From Prosthecobacter debontii (GTDB taxonomy: Bacteria > Verrucomicrobiota > Verrucomicrobiia > Verrucomicrobiales > Verrucomicrobiaceae): a DNA stretch of 64,000 nt. Positions 19,832 through 30,283 of the stretch are shown in pieces (the stretch's first letter is position 1; each line of letters opens with the position of its first letter). The notes beneath the pieces are model-generated. The model searched no databases, was not told where the DNA came from, and saw only the letters and a program-made list of their open reading frames with translations. Where the stretch lies: contig CAMAQH010000020.1 in NCBI GenBank assembly GCA_945860295.1, forward strand, positions 1-64,000, written 5' to 3'. Made by a program: the position numbers and the translations under genes.

Positions 19832-20637
19832 CCGCGCAGCCAGTCGAAGAAATTCTTTCGCGCCTGAGCATCTCGGGGCACCATGATCGGAGCGGTCAGC
19901 GAGCCATCCTTTGTTGGCACAGTCGCTGTCAGCGGTTGGGTGCCGGGCTTGGGTGCGATCACGGGTCCAGTCAGACCGAGCGAGATCGATTGGCTAGGCA
20001 GTTCTGAAGTGGGCGTGATGAAAAGGCTGGGGACTTCTTCCTCAATTTCTAGCGACTCGGGCAGCTCGATTTCATCCGGCAGATCAGCGCCATCAAATAT
20101 GCTCGGCTGCATAAGCGGCGAAGACGGCGCGCACAGATTCATCTCGAACATTGGTGGTGTTTCTGGCAGCGCTGTCGCAGTCGTCTGATCCAGTCCTGTT
20201 GGCACCAGCGGTTCTGTTTTGGCGATCGCTTCAGCCAAAGTCGGAGACAGGGCTGCACGCAAATCATCCCAAGCATTTGCCACTGGGGCCACAAGTGTGG
20301 GCGGTGCTAAATCGGGAGTTGGAGAAACCCAAGGCTCAATAATCAGTGCTGGCACTTGATGCGTAGGAATCTCTGGTCGCTCAGGCTCGCTGGCCATCGC
20401 AGGCTCTACTGGAATTGTCAGGGGGAGTGCCTTCTCCTCTTGAGCCGCAGCCCTCGAAGCTTGGCCTTTTTTATACCAAGTATACGCGAGACCTGCCGCG
20501 AGGAAGAGCGCCCCGCGATTCATTCGACTCGCTACAAAAGCCCCCGCAGCCGCGCCTAGTACAATCTGCGTGAGTCCCTTCACTTGTGTTGAAGGGCTGA
20601 GCGTTTCAGAGTCCGGCGCTTGCGTGCTTGGTTGCAT
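19828..20637 (-). CDS. Hypothetical Pro/Glu-rich protein with one short hydrophobic segment
   Basis: 269 aa ORF; LTQIVLGAAAGAFVASRMNRGALFLAAGLAYTWYKKG; no family recognised. Confidence 0.6.
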   Translation of the reverse strand: MQPSTQAPDSETLSPSTQVKGLTQIVLGAAAGAFVASRMNRGALFLAAGLAYTWYKKGQASRAAAQEEKALPLTIPVEPAMASEPERPEIPTHQVPALIIEPWVSPTPDLAPPTLVAPVANAWDDLRAALSPTLAEAIAKTEPLVPTGLDQTTATALPETPPMFEMNLCAPSSPLMQPSIFDGADLPDEIELPESLEIEEEVPSLFITPTSELPSQSISLGLTGPVIAPKPGTQPLTATVPTKDGSLTAPIMVPRDAQARKNFFDWLRG

Positions 20638-20909
20638 GTGTGTTTCACGCTAGGCTAAAGCCGGCTGGGCTTCAAACCCGAATATAAATTAGCCATCACA
20701 TGCTACGGGACTTATGCATGAAAGAAGCGCATAAATCAGAATCGTGGCTTTGGCTGCGGGATTTGCATTGAGTGCGTGAGGCCTCTATCCGTGTGCGGGG
20801 CGTCGATTCATGATTTTCGGCGCAACTAGCGGCCCCATGCGAATCTTCTTGGATGAATGAGGCGCGAAGCCACGCTGGACAGTGGCCCCGGACCCGCTAC
20901 GCATGAATC

Positions 20910-21854
20910 ATGTCCTTATTAGGCGGCAAACTTTTCATCACTGGTCATCAGGGTCTCGTCGGACGAGCTTTGATGCGGCATTACGCGAGCAATCCCGAAT
21001 GGCAGATCGTCACCCGCACACGGGCCGAACTCGATCTGCGTGATCAGCCTGCTACTAATGCTTTTTTTGAAGCTGAAAAGCCTGATCAAGTCATTCTTGC
21101 TGCTGCGACCGTCGGCGGTATCAAAGCCAGCTACACGCAGCCAGTCGATTTCCTTCTCAACAACCTACAGATCCAAAACAGTGTTCTGTCTGCGGCGCAT
21201 CGTTATGATGTGAAGAAACTTCTCTTCTTGGGTAGCACCTGCATTTATCCGAAGATTGTCGAGATGCCTATTCCTGAGGACAGCCTGCTCACTGGCGCGA
21301 TGGAAAGCACAAATGAGCCTTATGGTGTCGCTAAGATTGCAGGAATCAAACTTTGTCAGGGATACCGCCATCAGTATGGCCGTGATTTCATCTGTGGGAT
21401 GCCAGCGAATCTCTACGGTTCATTCGACAACTTCGATCCAGATCATTCGCATGTTCTCCCCTCTCTGATCCGGCGCTTTCACGAGGCAAAGCTTCAAAAT
21501 GCACCCACCGTCACGCTATGGGGAACTGGTGATCCGACACGTGAGTTTTTATTTGTCGATGATCTGGCTTCTGCCTGTGCTTTCCTGCTCGAAAACTACA
21601 GCAGTGCCGACATCATTAACATCGGTTGTGGTTGGGAGATGAGCATTCGCGAAGCCGCGGAGATCGTTAGCGACATTATTGGTTATGAAGGCGAAATCTG
21701 CTGGGATGCCACGCAGCCCGATGGCAATCCACGGCGATTACTCGACATCAGCCGCATGGAACAGCTGGGTTGGAAAGCGCAGACTGATTTCCGTGAAGGT
21801 GTAGGCAGGACTTATCAGTGGTTCCTAGACAATCGCGCCACAGCTAGGACCTGA
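20910..21854 (+). CDS. GDP-L-fucose synthase family (NAD-dependent epimerase/reductase)
   Basis: FITGHQGLVGRALMRHY, AAATVGGIKAS, LGSTCIYPK, NEPYGVAKIAGIKLCQGYRHQYG, REFLFVDDLASACAFLL; WcaG/Fcl signatures. One of two copies in the window. Confidence 0.9.
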   Translation: MSLLGGKLFITGHQGLVGRALMRHYASNPEWQIVTRTRAELDLRDQPATNAFFEAEKPDQVILAAATVGGIKASYTQPVDFLLNNLQIQNSVLSAAHRYDVKKLLFLGSTCIYPKIVEMPIPEDSLLTGAMESTNEPYGVAKIAGIKLCQGYRHQYGRDFICGMPANLYGSFDNFDPDHSHVLPSLIRRFHEAKLQNAPTVTLWGTGDPTREFLFVDDLASACAFLLENYSSADIINIGCGWEMSIREAAEIVSDIIGYEGEICWDATQPDGNPRRLLDISRMEQLGWKAQTDFREGVGRTYQWFLDNRATART

Positions 21855-21889
21855 AGCCGTGAACTCTGGCTGGACACGCAAGCACATCA

Positions 21890-23188
21890 ATGCCACCTGA
21901 GAAGATGGCAATCCAAGCATTTCGCCCCGTCCTTATTACTCGCAATACTTGCCGCGTCTGCGGTTCAAGAAGCCTCACGCCCGTGGTCAGTCTGGGTGAC
22001 CAGTTTATAGGTGGAGTTCTCGCCAGCGCAGATGGCAGTGCGCTCATCAAGCGCAGAGTGCCGCTCGACCTTGTTCGTTGTGATCCTTCTCAAGATGAAA
22101 ATGCCTGCGGCCTTGTGCAGATGCGCCATTCGGTGCCGCCAAAGGTGCTCTATCACCGCTATTACTACGAGTCTGGCATCAACCAGTCGATGATCGACAA
22201 CCTCACAGGCATCACTCGGCTCGTCGAGCAAACCGTCTCGCTATCGGCCAAGGACATCGTGCTCGATATCGGCTGCAACGACGGCACACTCTTGGCTAGT
22301 TATCAAACGAAGGGCCTTCGTCATATCGGCATTGATCCGTCCGACGTGGCTCTCAAAGCTCGTACCAAAGGATTTGAAGTGGTGAACGATTTCTTCACAG
22401 CACAAGCTTTCAAGAGCGTTCACGCGACCGAGAAAGCCCGTGTCGTCACGAGCATCTCCATGTTCTATGATTTGGAGAACCCGCATGCATTCGTGCAAGA
22501 CATCGCTGATGTACTTGCCGCTGACGGCATCTGGATTCTTGAGCAAAGCTACCTGCCGGCGATGCTCGAAGTGAACAGCTTTGACACTATCTGCCACGAG
22601 CATCTTGAATATTACTCACTGGCTGTGCTGGAGCGCCTCTTTGGTGATCACGGGCTGGAAGTCATCGACGTACATCTTAACGACGTGAATGGCGGCAGTT
22701 TCCGCCTCGTTGTCGCCAATGCAGGTCAGGTCAAGCCGAGCGCCGAAGCCGCAACTCGTGTGCAGGAGTTGCGTGTCCGGGAGTTTGAAATGGCGATCGA
22801 CAGCGACGCGCCTTATGCCGTGTTCCGCGAGAACATCACTCGCATCCGCACCGACCTTACAGCCTTTCTCAAGAAAGCTAAGGCTGAGGGCAAAGTTGTT
22901 CACGGCTACGGGGCCTCGACCAAGGGCAGCACGACACTACAATTTTGTAATGTCACGCCTGACCTTGTGGCCGCGATCGCGGATCGTAACCCTGTTAAAT
23001 GGGGCAGTTACACCATTGGCACGCAGATCAAGATCATCTCCGAAGAGGAATCCCGTGCGGCGAAACCCGACTACTATCTCGTTCTGCCTTGGCACTTCAT
23101 GCCAGAGTTTCTCAAGCGTGAAACAGACTTCCTCTCACGCGGTGGCAAATTCATTGTCCCGATGCCTCAGGTTCACTTGGTGGGCTGA
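21890..23188 (+). CDS. SAM-dependent C-methyltransferase (TylC3/NDP-hexose C-methyltransferase-like)
   Basis: Zn-binding N-terminus CRVCGSRSLTPVVSLGDQFIGG, then VLDIGCNDGTLLASY and a C-terminal domain with HGYGASTKGSTTLQFC. Confidence 0.85.
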   Translation: MPPEKMAIQAFRPVLITRNTCRVCGSRSLTPVVSLGDQFIGGVLASADGSALIKRRVPLDLVRCDPSQDENACGLVQMRHSVPPKVLYHRYYYESGINQSMIDNLTGITRLVEQTVSLSAKDIVLDIGCNDGTLLASYQTKGLRHIGIDPSDVALKARTKGFEVVNDFFTAQAFKSVHATEKARVVTSISMFYDLENPHAFVQDIADVLAADGIWILEQSYLPAMLEVNSFDTICHEHLEYYSLAVLERLFGDHGLEVIDVHLNDVNGGSFRLVVANAGQVKPSAEAATRVQELRVREFEMAIDSDAPYAVFRENITRIRTDLTAFLKKAKAEGKVVHGYGASTKGSTTLQFCNVTPDLVAAIADRNPVKWGSYTIGTQIKIISEEESRAAKPDYYLVLPWHFMPEFLKRETDFLSRGGKFIVPMPQVHLVG

Positions 23189-23231
23189 GTTTAAAACTCC
23201 TCTGACTCGTTGAGGTCACCAATCAAGTATC

Positions 23232-24182
23232 ATGCGCAGAGCACTCATTGTGGGACATCAAGGGCAAGATGGTCGCTTGATGTCCGCACATTTGTGCTCT
23301 GAGGGTTATGAAGTAATGGGCTGGGGCAGCAAAGGCTGTGAAGGGAGTGCGGAGTTTGATGGGCGGAATCTCAGCATCTGTGATCCTCAGGCCGTTTTCG
23401 AGGTGATCAGGAATTGGCAGCCTCATGAGGTTTACCACTTTGCTGCGCATCATCATTCATCTGAGCAGATGCTGGATGATGAACTCTATTTGTTTCAGCA
23501 AAGTGTGAACATTAACCTGATGTCGCTGGTGTATTTCTTGCAAGCCGCGAAGACGCATTCGACATCGACGCGAATATTTTACGCAGCCTCGTCTCGGATC
23601 TTTGGTTTGAAAAACACTGGATTTGTTTCTGAAGACACAGCTTTCGATCCGGGATGCCCATACGGAATCAGCAAAACAGCTGCGCTTCAGGCTTGTCGTT
23701 ATTATCGGAATCAACATGCGCTCCACGTTTCGGTGGGAATCTTGTTCAACCACGAATCTGACTTGAGACCCCGTCACTACCTGTCTCGAAAAATTATTCA
23801 GGGGGTGCTGGATATTCGTCGGGGAGTGGCAACTGAGATGATGCTGGGTTCTCTCGACTCTGGGGCAGACTGGGGTTATGCGCCTGACACGATGCGGAAG
23901 ATCCATCGGATGGTTCAAATGCCTGCCGGAGAGGATTTTGTTATCGCCACGGGTGAAGGGCACTTGGTTAGGGACTTCGCTAAAATTGCCTTCTCGCTAG
24001 TGGGTCTCAACTGGAGTGATTACGTCCGCACGAATCTGGATATTATCCGTGAGCCCAGGCCGCCGCTAGTCGGGGATGCTGCTCGCTTTAGAAAGGCATG
24101 TGAGTGGCCTGAGGACAGGCCTTTCGAAGATTTTATTCGCCAATTGATCATTGATGCCGGAGGAACAGAGTTCCTCACATGA
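23232..24182 (+). CDS. GDP-mannose 4,6-dehydratase-like SDR (divergent paralogue)
   Basis: [63 protein letters not shown]; weaker match to GMD than 25972..26979. Confidence 0.8.
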   Translation: MRRALIVGHQGQDGRLMSAHLCSEGYEVMGWGSKGCEGSAEFDGRNLSICDPQAVFEVIRNWQPHEVYHFAAHHHSSEQMLDDELYLFQQSVNINLMSLVYFLQAAKTHSTSTRIFYAASSRIFGLKNTGFVSEDTAFDPGCPYGISKTAALQACRYYRNQHALHVSVGILFNHESDLRPRHYLSRKIIQGVLDIRRGVATEMMLGSLDSGADWGYAPDTMRKIHRMVQMPAGEDFVIATGEGHLVRDFAKIAFSLVGLNWSDYVRTNLDIIREPRPPLVGDAARFRKACEWPEDRPFEDFIRQLIIDAGGTEFLT

Positions 24183-25015
24183 ATCCTAACGATGAAACCA
24201 AAGAGAAGCCATTGTGGTCTATTTTGATCTCCAGCTTCGATGATAGCTGCGACCTTTGGCCGATCTTTTTCCATTTCCTTTTCAAGCATTGGCCTGATGT
24301 GCCGACACCGATTTATTTGGTCACCAATTTTCGTGTCTATAATGATCCCCGTGTGGTCAGCCTTTGTGTTGGTGAAGATGTTTCATGGGGCGATACGATG
24401 ACTAAATCGCTATCAAAGATACCTTCAAAGCATGTTTGGATGCTGTTAGAGGATTTCTTTCTGACTCACCCCGTCAGCACGAGCCATATCGATAGTCTGG
24501 TTCGCTCTTGGGACAGTCTGGGCGGCAAATATTTAGAGACTGGCAGAACAAGTGACATCGGCCCACTGATTCCCGGCACAGACTTCAGACGCATCCCCGC
24601 CGAAAATCCACAGGCAGGCATTAACTCGGCTATGTATGAAGTTGAGTTTCTCAGAGAACTTGCGCAGCCAGGCTGGAGCCTATGGCAGGGAAACACTCAG
24701 TTGGGCAGACTCAATCGCGATAATCATCCTGACCTGTACTATCTCCGTAAAGGCGTTGAGCCCATGATTCAGTTTGTCGAATCCGTGAAAGGCAAGTTTT
24801 GGAAACCAGTCGCGATGGATTATCTCAAGGAGTCTGCGGTTCAGCCGGATCTGGCGTGGAGACCCTTTCCACCGCAGGGCCGGGGCTGGGTTTCCAAGCT
24901 CATACGCAGTGTCTATAAAAGACGTATGGATTGGAGGAAAAAGCGTGATGAACGCCGCTTTGCCTCTGGCGTAGTGCCACCACTTGTGAAACCCATTGAA
25001 GGCCACGGGCAATGA
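24179..25015 (+). CDS. Hypothetical protein, possible glycosyltransferase
   Basis: 278 aa; ATG overlaps the upstream stop by 4 nt (ATGA); WSILISSFDDSCDLWPIFFHFLFKHWPDVPTPIYLVTN resembles GT-A-like N-termini. Confidence 0.55.
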   Translation: MNPNDETKEKPLWSILISSFDDSCDLWPIFFHFLFKHWPDVPTPIYLVTNFRVYNDPRVVSLCVGEDVSWGDTMTKSLSKIPSKHVWMLLEDFFLTHPVSTSHIDSLVRSWDSLGGKYLETGRTSDIGPLIPGTDFRRIPAENPQAGINSAMYEVEFLRELAQPGWSLWQGNTQLGRLNRDNHPDLYYLRKGVEPMIQFVESVKGKFWKPVAMDYLKESAVQPDLAWRPFPPQGRGWVSKLIRSVYKRRMDWRKKRDERRFASGVVPPLVKPIEGHGQ

Positions 25016-25029
25016 AGAGAGCGAGCGCG

Positions 25030-25965
25030 CTACTCGCGCAACCGATGAGAGCTAAGCTCCTGCAAAAATGCCTGATAGGTCTGTGTCAGGCCATCCTTGA
25101 GAGGGATGGCAGGCTCCCAGCCCAAGTCATTAATGCGTGATGTGTCCAGTAGTTTGCGTGGAGTTCCGTCTGGTTTCGATGAGTCCCAAACAATGCGACC
25201 CTGATAGCCGACGACCTCCGCCACCTGCTCCACAAGCTCGCGAATTGTTACATCAGTACCGCAACCAACATTCACTAGGTCGGGTGGGTTCTCCAACTGG
25301 AGTAAAAAGGCACAAGCATCCGCCAGATCATCCGCGTGCATGAACTCACGCCGTGGCAGCCCAGTTCCCCAAGCGTCCACTTCAGGCTGAAGGGCCAGTT
25401 TGGCTTCATGGAAGCGCCTTATCAGCGCGGGCATCACATGTGAGTTCTGTGGGTGATAATTATCCCCTGGGCCATACATATTCGTCGGCATGGCTGAGTG
25501 ATAAATGACTCCATACTGTTTGCGATAATGTTCGGCCATCTTTAACCCTGCGATTTTGGCGATGGCATACGCCTCATTGGTGGGCTCAAGCGCTGATGAG
25601 AGCAGGCTGTCCTCACGCATCGGTTGAGGTGCGAGCTTTGGATAGATGCAGGAACTGCCGAGAAACAACAGGCGTTGTACGCCTGATTTCCAGGCACTGT
25701 GAATGTTGTTCGTGGCGATGGTCAAGTTCTGGTAGAGGAACTCCGCAGGGTAGGTGCTATTGGCATGAATGCCGCCGACCTTTCCTGCAGCGACGATTAC
25801 TGCATCTGGCTTTTCAGCGGCATAGAAAGCCTGCACAGCAGCCTGATCTACCAGATCTAGGTCCCTGCGTGTGCGGATCAGTAGTGTGACACTTGGAATC
25901 TTTTGAAAGCGCCTCACAAGCGCGCTTCCCACCATGCCTGTATGACCAGAGATAAACAGCTTCAT
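25030..25965 (-). CDS. fcl: GDP-L-fucose synthase
   Basis: [82 protein letters not shown]; paired with gmd. Confidence 0.92.
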   Translation of the reverse strand: MKLFISGHTGMVGSALVRRFQKIPSVTLLIRTRRDLDLVDQAAVQAFYAAEKPDAVIVAAGKVGGIHANSTYPAEFLYQNLTIATNNIHSAWKSGVQRLLFLGSSCIYPKLAPQPMREDSLLSSALEPTNEAYAIAKIAGLKMAEHYRKQYGVIYHSAMPTNMYGPGDNYHPQNSHVMPALIRRFHEAKLALQPEVDAWGTGLPRREFMHADDLADACAFLLQLENPPDLVNVGCGTDVTIRELVEQVAEVVGYQGRIVWDSSKPDGTPRKLLDTSRINDLGWEPAIPLKDGLTQTYQAFLQELSSHRLRE

Positions 25966-25971
25966 GATTCT

Positions 25972-26979
25972 TCAAAGATTCTTCACCTTAGCTTCATGCG
26001 CAGCCAGTATGAGGTCGGCATCGATCATGATTTTAACCAGTTCCTTGAATCGCACCTTAGGTTCCCAGCCAAGTTGTTTGCGCGCCTTCTCTGGGTCACC
26101 AATGAGTAGCTCGACCTCAGCAGGGCGTTCATAGCGCGGATCGAGCATGACGTGCTGCTCCCAGTCGAGACCTAGTAAGCCGAACGATTCCTGGCAAAAC
26201 TCGCGCACGCTATGGGTTTCATTAGTTGCCACGACATAGTCGTCCGGCTGCTCCTGCTGAAGCATGAGCCACATCATTTCCACATACTCGCCAGCAAATC
26301 CCCAGTCACGTTTCGCGTCCAGATTTCCGAGATACAGCTTGTCCTGTAAGCCCAGTTTGATGCGAGTGGCAGCGCGGGTGATCTTGCGGGTCACAAAGGT
26401 TTCTCCTCGACGCGGACTTTCGTGATTAAACAGAATGCCATTGGAAGCGTGCAAATTGTAGCTTTCTCGATAGTTCACCGTCAGCCAGTAGGCATACACC
26501 TTTGCGCAGCCATAGGGAGAGCGGGGCCAAAATGGAGTCTTCTCAGTTTGCGGTACCTCCTGCACTTTTCCGAACATTTCTGATGATGATGCCTGATAGA
26601 AACGAGTCTTTTGCAGGAGGCCCGCCTCACGAATCGACTCGAGAATGCGCAGCGCTCCGAGTCCGTCCACATCGCCCGTATACTCGGGAATGTCGAAGGA
26701 GACTTTGACATGAGATTGGGCCCCCAAGTTGTAAATTTCGTCCGGCTGCAACTCATAGAGAAGCTTTACCATCTGCACCGCGTCCGAGAGATCGCCGTAA
26801 TGTAGAATCATTCGCGCGCCATCCACATGCGGATCTTGGTAAATGTGATCAATCCGTCCTGTGTTGAAGCTCGAAGAGCGACGAATGACACCATGCACTT
26901 CATATCCTTTCTTCAATAGCAGTTCGGCTAGGTATGAGCCATCTTGTCCAGTGATCCCTGTGATGAGTGCTTTTTTCAT
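25972..26979 (-). CDS. gmd: GDP-mannose 4,6-dehydratase
   Basis: [91 protein letters not shown]. Confidence 0.95.
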   Translation of the reverse strand: MKKALITGITGQDGSYLAELLLKKGYEVHGVIRRSSSFNTGRIDHIYQDPHVDGARMILHYGDLSDAVQMVKLLYELQPDEIYNLGAQSHVKVSFDIPEYTGDVDGLGALRILESIREAGLLQKTRFYQASSSEMFGKVQEVPQTEKTPFWPRSPYGCAKVYAYWLTVNYRESYNLHASNGILFNHESPRRGETFVTRKITRAATRIKLGLQDKLYLGNLDAKRDWGFAGEYVEMMWLMLQQEQPDDYVVATNETHSVREFCQESFGLLGLDWEQHVMLDPRYERPAEVELLIGDPEKARKQLGWEPKVRFKELVKIMIDADLILAAHEAKVKNL

Positions 26980-27118
26980 GAATAGTTTATAGTGAGTTGG
27001 TAGAGCGCTTTCGTCGGTAAGCTAGTCGAAAATCTTCTCCGAATGAATGGTCGAACGCGGTAGTGTGAATCCGCGATTGCCATTTATGAACTAATAGTGA
27101 CAAACTTCGCGTCAGTTC

Positions 27119-28810
27119 ATGTCCCGCACGCTGTCTTTTTTCATTTTCGCCGTCATGGCGATCTTCTTTGGATGCTTCTTTGCTTACCCGATCTGGATGA
27201 CCGTGCGCGTGGCCTTTGAGACACCGGACCATCATTTCACGCTGGAGTTCATCGGCGAGGTGTTTCAAAACCAGCTCTACCGCGAAGGTCTCTTCAATTC
27301 CTTCACCATCGCCTTCTGGACCACGCTCGGCTGTCTTTTCATCGCGCTGCCGCTGGCGGTGTTGTTTGTGCGCTTTGAGTTTCCTGGCAAGACGCTGCTG
27401 AACAGTCTCGTGCTCACACCGATGGTACTGCCGCCCTTTGTCGGAGCCATCGGCATCAAAGCCATGCTCGGGCAGGCAGGCGCGCTGAATTCACTGCTCA
27501 TGAACCTGGGGCTGATGAGCCGCCAGCATCCTGTGGACTGGCTGGGTGATGGGCAGATGCCCGGCATCGTGATCATGGAGGTGCTGCACCTGTATCCGAT
27601 CCTTTATCTCAATGTCGCCGCTTCATTGGCGAATCTCGATCCCGCACTAGAGGAGGCCGCTGCCAATCTCGGCTGCCCGGCGTGGAAACGCTTCTGGCGC
27701 ATCACCTTGCCACTGATCATGCCAGGCATTTTTGCGGGTGGTACCATCGTCTTCATCTGGGCTTTCACGGAACTCGGCGTGCCGCTAGTGTTCGACTTTG
27801 ATCGTGTCACCGCCGTGCAGATCTTCCGCTCTCTCAATGACCTGAGTGACAACCCCTTTCCGTATGCGCTGGTCGTGGTCATGCTGACTTTCAGCACGCT
27901 GCTTTACACCTTGAGCAAAGTCCTCTTTGGTCGCAGCAGCGCCACGGGCGGTGGCAGGGCGACGATGGCGCGCGAAACGATTCGTCTGCCGCTCGGCGCT
28001 GGCTTGCTTTGCACCGGCTTCTTTACGCTGGTCACCTTCCTCGCGGTGATTCCGCACCTCGGTGTCGTGCTGCTCAGTTTCGCACGCGACTGGTATGGCA
28101 CCGTGTTGCCGCATGAGTTCACGCTCGATCATTATCACGCTGCGCTCGGTCATGAACTCACGCTCAGTTCCATCGCCAACAGCCTCAAATATTCCGGCAT
28201 CGCGCTCGTGCTCGCCCTGCTGCTCGGCATCGGCGTTGCCTATGTGAATGTGCGAACCAAGCTCTGGGGCCGTCAGCTTCTTGATGCGATGGCGATGCTG
28301 CCGCTCGCTGTGCCGGGCGTTGTCGTGGCCTTTGGGTATCTCGCCATGACACGTCCCGGCCAGCCTTTCGACTGGCTCATTCTTGGTGAAGATCCGGTTC
28401 TCATTCTCGTCATCGCCTATGCCGTGCGTCGTTTGCCGTATGTCGTGCGCTCCGCCTCCGCAGGCTTTCAGCAGGTCAGTCCCACGCTAGAAGAGGCCGC
28501 GCAAAGTCTCGGCGCATCCCCCGAGCGCGCGCTGTGGCGTGTCACCCTGCCACTTATCGCCCCCAATTTGCTCGCCGGTGGCCTACTCGCCTTTGCCTTC
28601 TCCATGCTGGAGGTGAGTGATTCCATGATCCTCGCCCAGCAGGCCGCGCATTTCCCGATCACGAAGGCGATTTACTCGCTCATCATGTCCCTCGGCAACG
28701 GTCCCCAGCTCGCCTCAGCCCTCGGTGTCTGGGCCATGATTTTCCTCACCGTGACGATCGTGGGAGCGAGCTTGCTGCTGGGGAAAAAGCTCGGTGCGTT
28801 GTTTCGGTAA
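27119..28810 (+). CDS. ABC transporter permease with two fused permease domains (iron(III)/spermidine-putrescine/thiamine type)
   Basis: 563 aa with two EAA-loop permease repeats (LEEAAANLGCPAWKRFWRITLPLIMPGI and LEEAAQSLGASPERALWRVTLPLIAPNLLAGG). Confidence 0.88.
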   Translation: MSRTLSFFIFAVMAIFFGCFFAYPIWMTVRVAFETPDHHFTLEFIGEVFQNQLYREGLFNSFTIAFWTTLGCLFIALPLAVLFVRFEFPGKTLLNSLVLTPMVLPPFVGAIGIKAMLGQAGALNSLLMNLGLMSRQHPVDWLGDGQMPGIVIMEVLHLYPILYLNVAASLANLDPALEEAAANLGCPAWKRFWRITLPLIMPGIFAGGTIVFIWAFTELGVPLVFDFDRVTAVQIFRSLNDLSDNPFPYALVVVMLTFSTLLYTLSKVLFGRSSATGGGRATMARETIRLPLGAGLLCTGFFTLVTFLAVIPHLGVVLLSFARDWYGTVLPHEFTLDHYHAALGHELTLSSIANSLKYSGIALVLALLLGIGVAYVNVRTKLWGRQLLDAMAMLPLAVPGVVVAFGYLAMTRPGQPFDWLILGEDPVLILVIAYAVRRLPYVVRSASAGFQQVSPTLEEAAQSLGASPERALWRVTLPLIAPNLLAGGLLAFAFSMLEVSDSMILAQQAAHFPITKAIYSLIMSLGNGPQLASALGVWAMIFLTVTIVGASLLLGKKLGALFR

Positions 28811-28933
28811 TCACTTCTTCACTTCCGCAGCACCGCTGAAGAGAGGCTGTGATTTCTTCACGGATTGAAACACGCCCCAGCCGAGCGGCACGATGATCCA
28901 GGTCCAGGCGATGAGCAGGGTGATGGCTTTCAT
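28811..28933 (-). CDS. Small (40 aa) single-TM protein, putative MFS transporter small subunit
   Basis: Manual translation MKAITLLIAWTWIIVPLGWGVFQSVKKSQPLFSGAAEVKK*; same strand and 6 nt downstream of the MFS stop. Missed by the track because of its length. Confidence 0.7.
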   Translation of the reverse strand: MKAITLLIAWTWIIVPLGWGVFQSVKKSQPLFSGAAEVKK

Positions 28934-28939
28934 GGCAGA

Positions 28940-30283
28940 TCAGGCTTTGGCGGTTTCTTTGAGGTGATACTTGGAGTCCACAGGACGCACGAGAAGGTTG
29001 GCGATCAGGCCCACCGTCAGCAGGCCGACCATGAGGTGGAAGATGGAATTGTAGGCCTGCTCAGGCGGCATGACCTTTTTGTTCGCGACCGACAAACGGT
29101 CCACGAGCTGCGGTCCGATGATCGCCGCCATCGACCAGGCGGTGATGAGGCGACCGTGAATCGCTCCCACCTGATAGCTGCCGAACAAATCACGCAGATA
29201 CGCCGGGATCGTGGCGAAACCGCCGCCATACATTGTCAGGATCAATCCGGTGGCGATGACGAACAGCGTGACGCTGCCATGTCCCTGCGTCCACGGCACG
29301 CTCGCATACAGCGCGGCACCGGCGATGAAGTAAATGCAGTAGATGCCTTTGCGGCCCACGATGTCTGACATGGATGACCAGAAGAAGCGGCCCCCGAGAT
29401 TGCAAAGCGAAAGCAGGCCCACATAGCCCGCCGCTGCCGCTGGCGTGACTTTGAACATGTCCTGAATCATAGGCGAGGCCTGTCCGAGAATGCCGATGCC
29501 CGCGCTTACATTCATGCACAGCACCACCCACAGCATCCAGAATTGCGGCGTCTTCCACGCGGTATCCACGGCCACATTGGCATTGGTGACGAGCTTGGCG
29601 GTGTGCTCCTTGGCAACCCAGCCCTCTGGCGTCCAACCCTCCGGCGGCACGCGCACGATCAGCGCGCCAAAGAGCATCGAGATCGCATACAGACCCGCCA
29701 TCACCAGCATCGCCTCACTCGCGCCCACCGAGGTCGCAGAAGCAAAGCGCTTCATCAGTTCTTCTGCCAGCGGCCCGCCGATCAGCGCCCCGCCGCCGAA
29801 ACCCATGATCGCCATCCCCGTCGCCATACCAGGGCGGTCCGGGAACCATTTCATCAGCGTGGACACCGGCGAAATGTAGCCCAGTCCCAGTCCGATGCCG
29901 CCGATCAAGCCATAGCCCGCATACAGCAGCCAGAGTTGATGGTATTTCACCGACAACGACGCCAGCACCAATCCGGTGCAGAAGCAGATCATGCTCGCCA
30001 CCATCGTCTTGCGCGGCCCGCTGCGCTCCACCCATTTGCCAAACACGGCGGCAGAGAGCCCAAGAAGCGCCAGTGCAATGGAGTAAGCCACGCCCACATC
30101 CGCCTCCGTCCAGTCCAGTGCTCCAGGTGCCGTGATGCCCAGCGCTTTTGCCAACGGCTTCTTAAACACACTGAATCCATACACCTGGCCGATGCACATG
30201 TGGACGGCGATGGCGGCTGGCGGAACCAGCCAGCGGCTGAATCCTGGTTTCGCGACGGTGGCTTCAAGGGAAAGAAAACTCAT
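28940..30283 (-). CDS. MFS transporter, oxalate/formate antiporter (OFA)-like family
   Basis: 12-TM MFS with GQVYGFSVFKKPLAKALGI, GIGLGLGYISPVSTLMKWFPDRPGMATGMAIMGFGGGALIGGPL. Start at internal Met 30283. Confidence 0.88.
   Translation of the reverse strand: MSFLSLEATVAKPGFSRWLVPPAAIAVHMCIGQVYGFSVFKKPLAKALGITAPGALDWTEADVGVAYSIALALLGLSAAVFGKWVERSGPRKTMVASMICFCTGLVLASLSVKYHQLWLLYAGYGLIGGIGLGLGYISPVSTLMKWFPDRPGMATGMAIMGFGGGALIGGPLAEELMKRFASATSVGASEAMLVMAGLYAISMLFGALIVRVPPEGWTPEGWVAKEHTAKLVTNANVAVDTAWKTPQFWMLWVVLCMNVSAGIGILGQASPMIQDMFKVTPAAAAGYVGLLSLCNLGGRFFWSSMSDIVGRKGIYCIYFIAGAALYASVPWTQGHGSVTLFVIATGLILTMYGGGFATIPAYLRDLFGSYQVGAIHGRLITAWSMAAIIGPQLVDRLSVANKKVMPPEQAYNSIFHLMVGLLTVGLIANLLVRPVDSKYHLKETAKA

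Noticed and set aside
20805-20912. ATTCATG ... CATGAAT inverted repeat upstream of the first fcl-like gene
   Set aside because: Only 7 bp per arm, widely spaced and overlapping the start codon region; easily chance.
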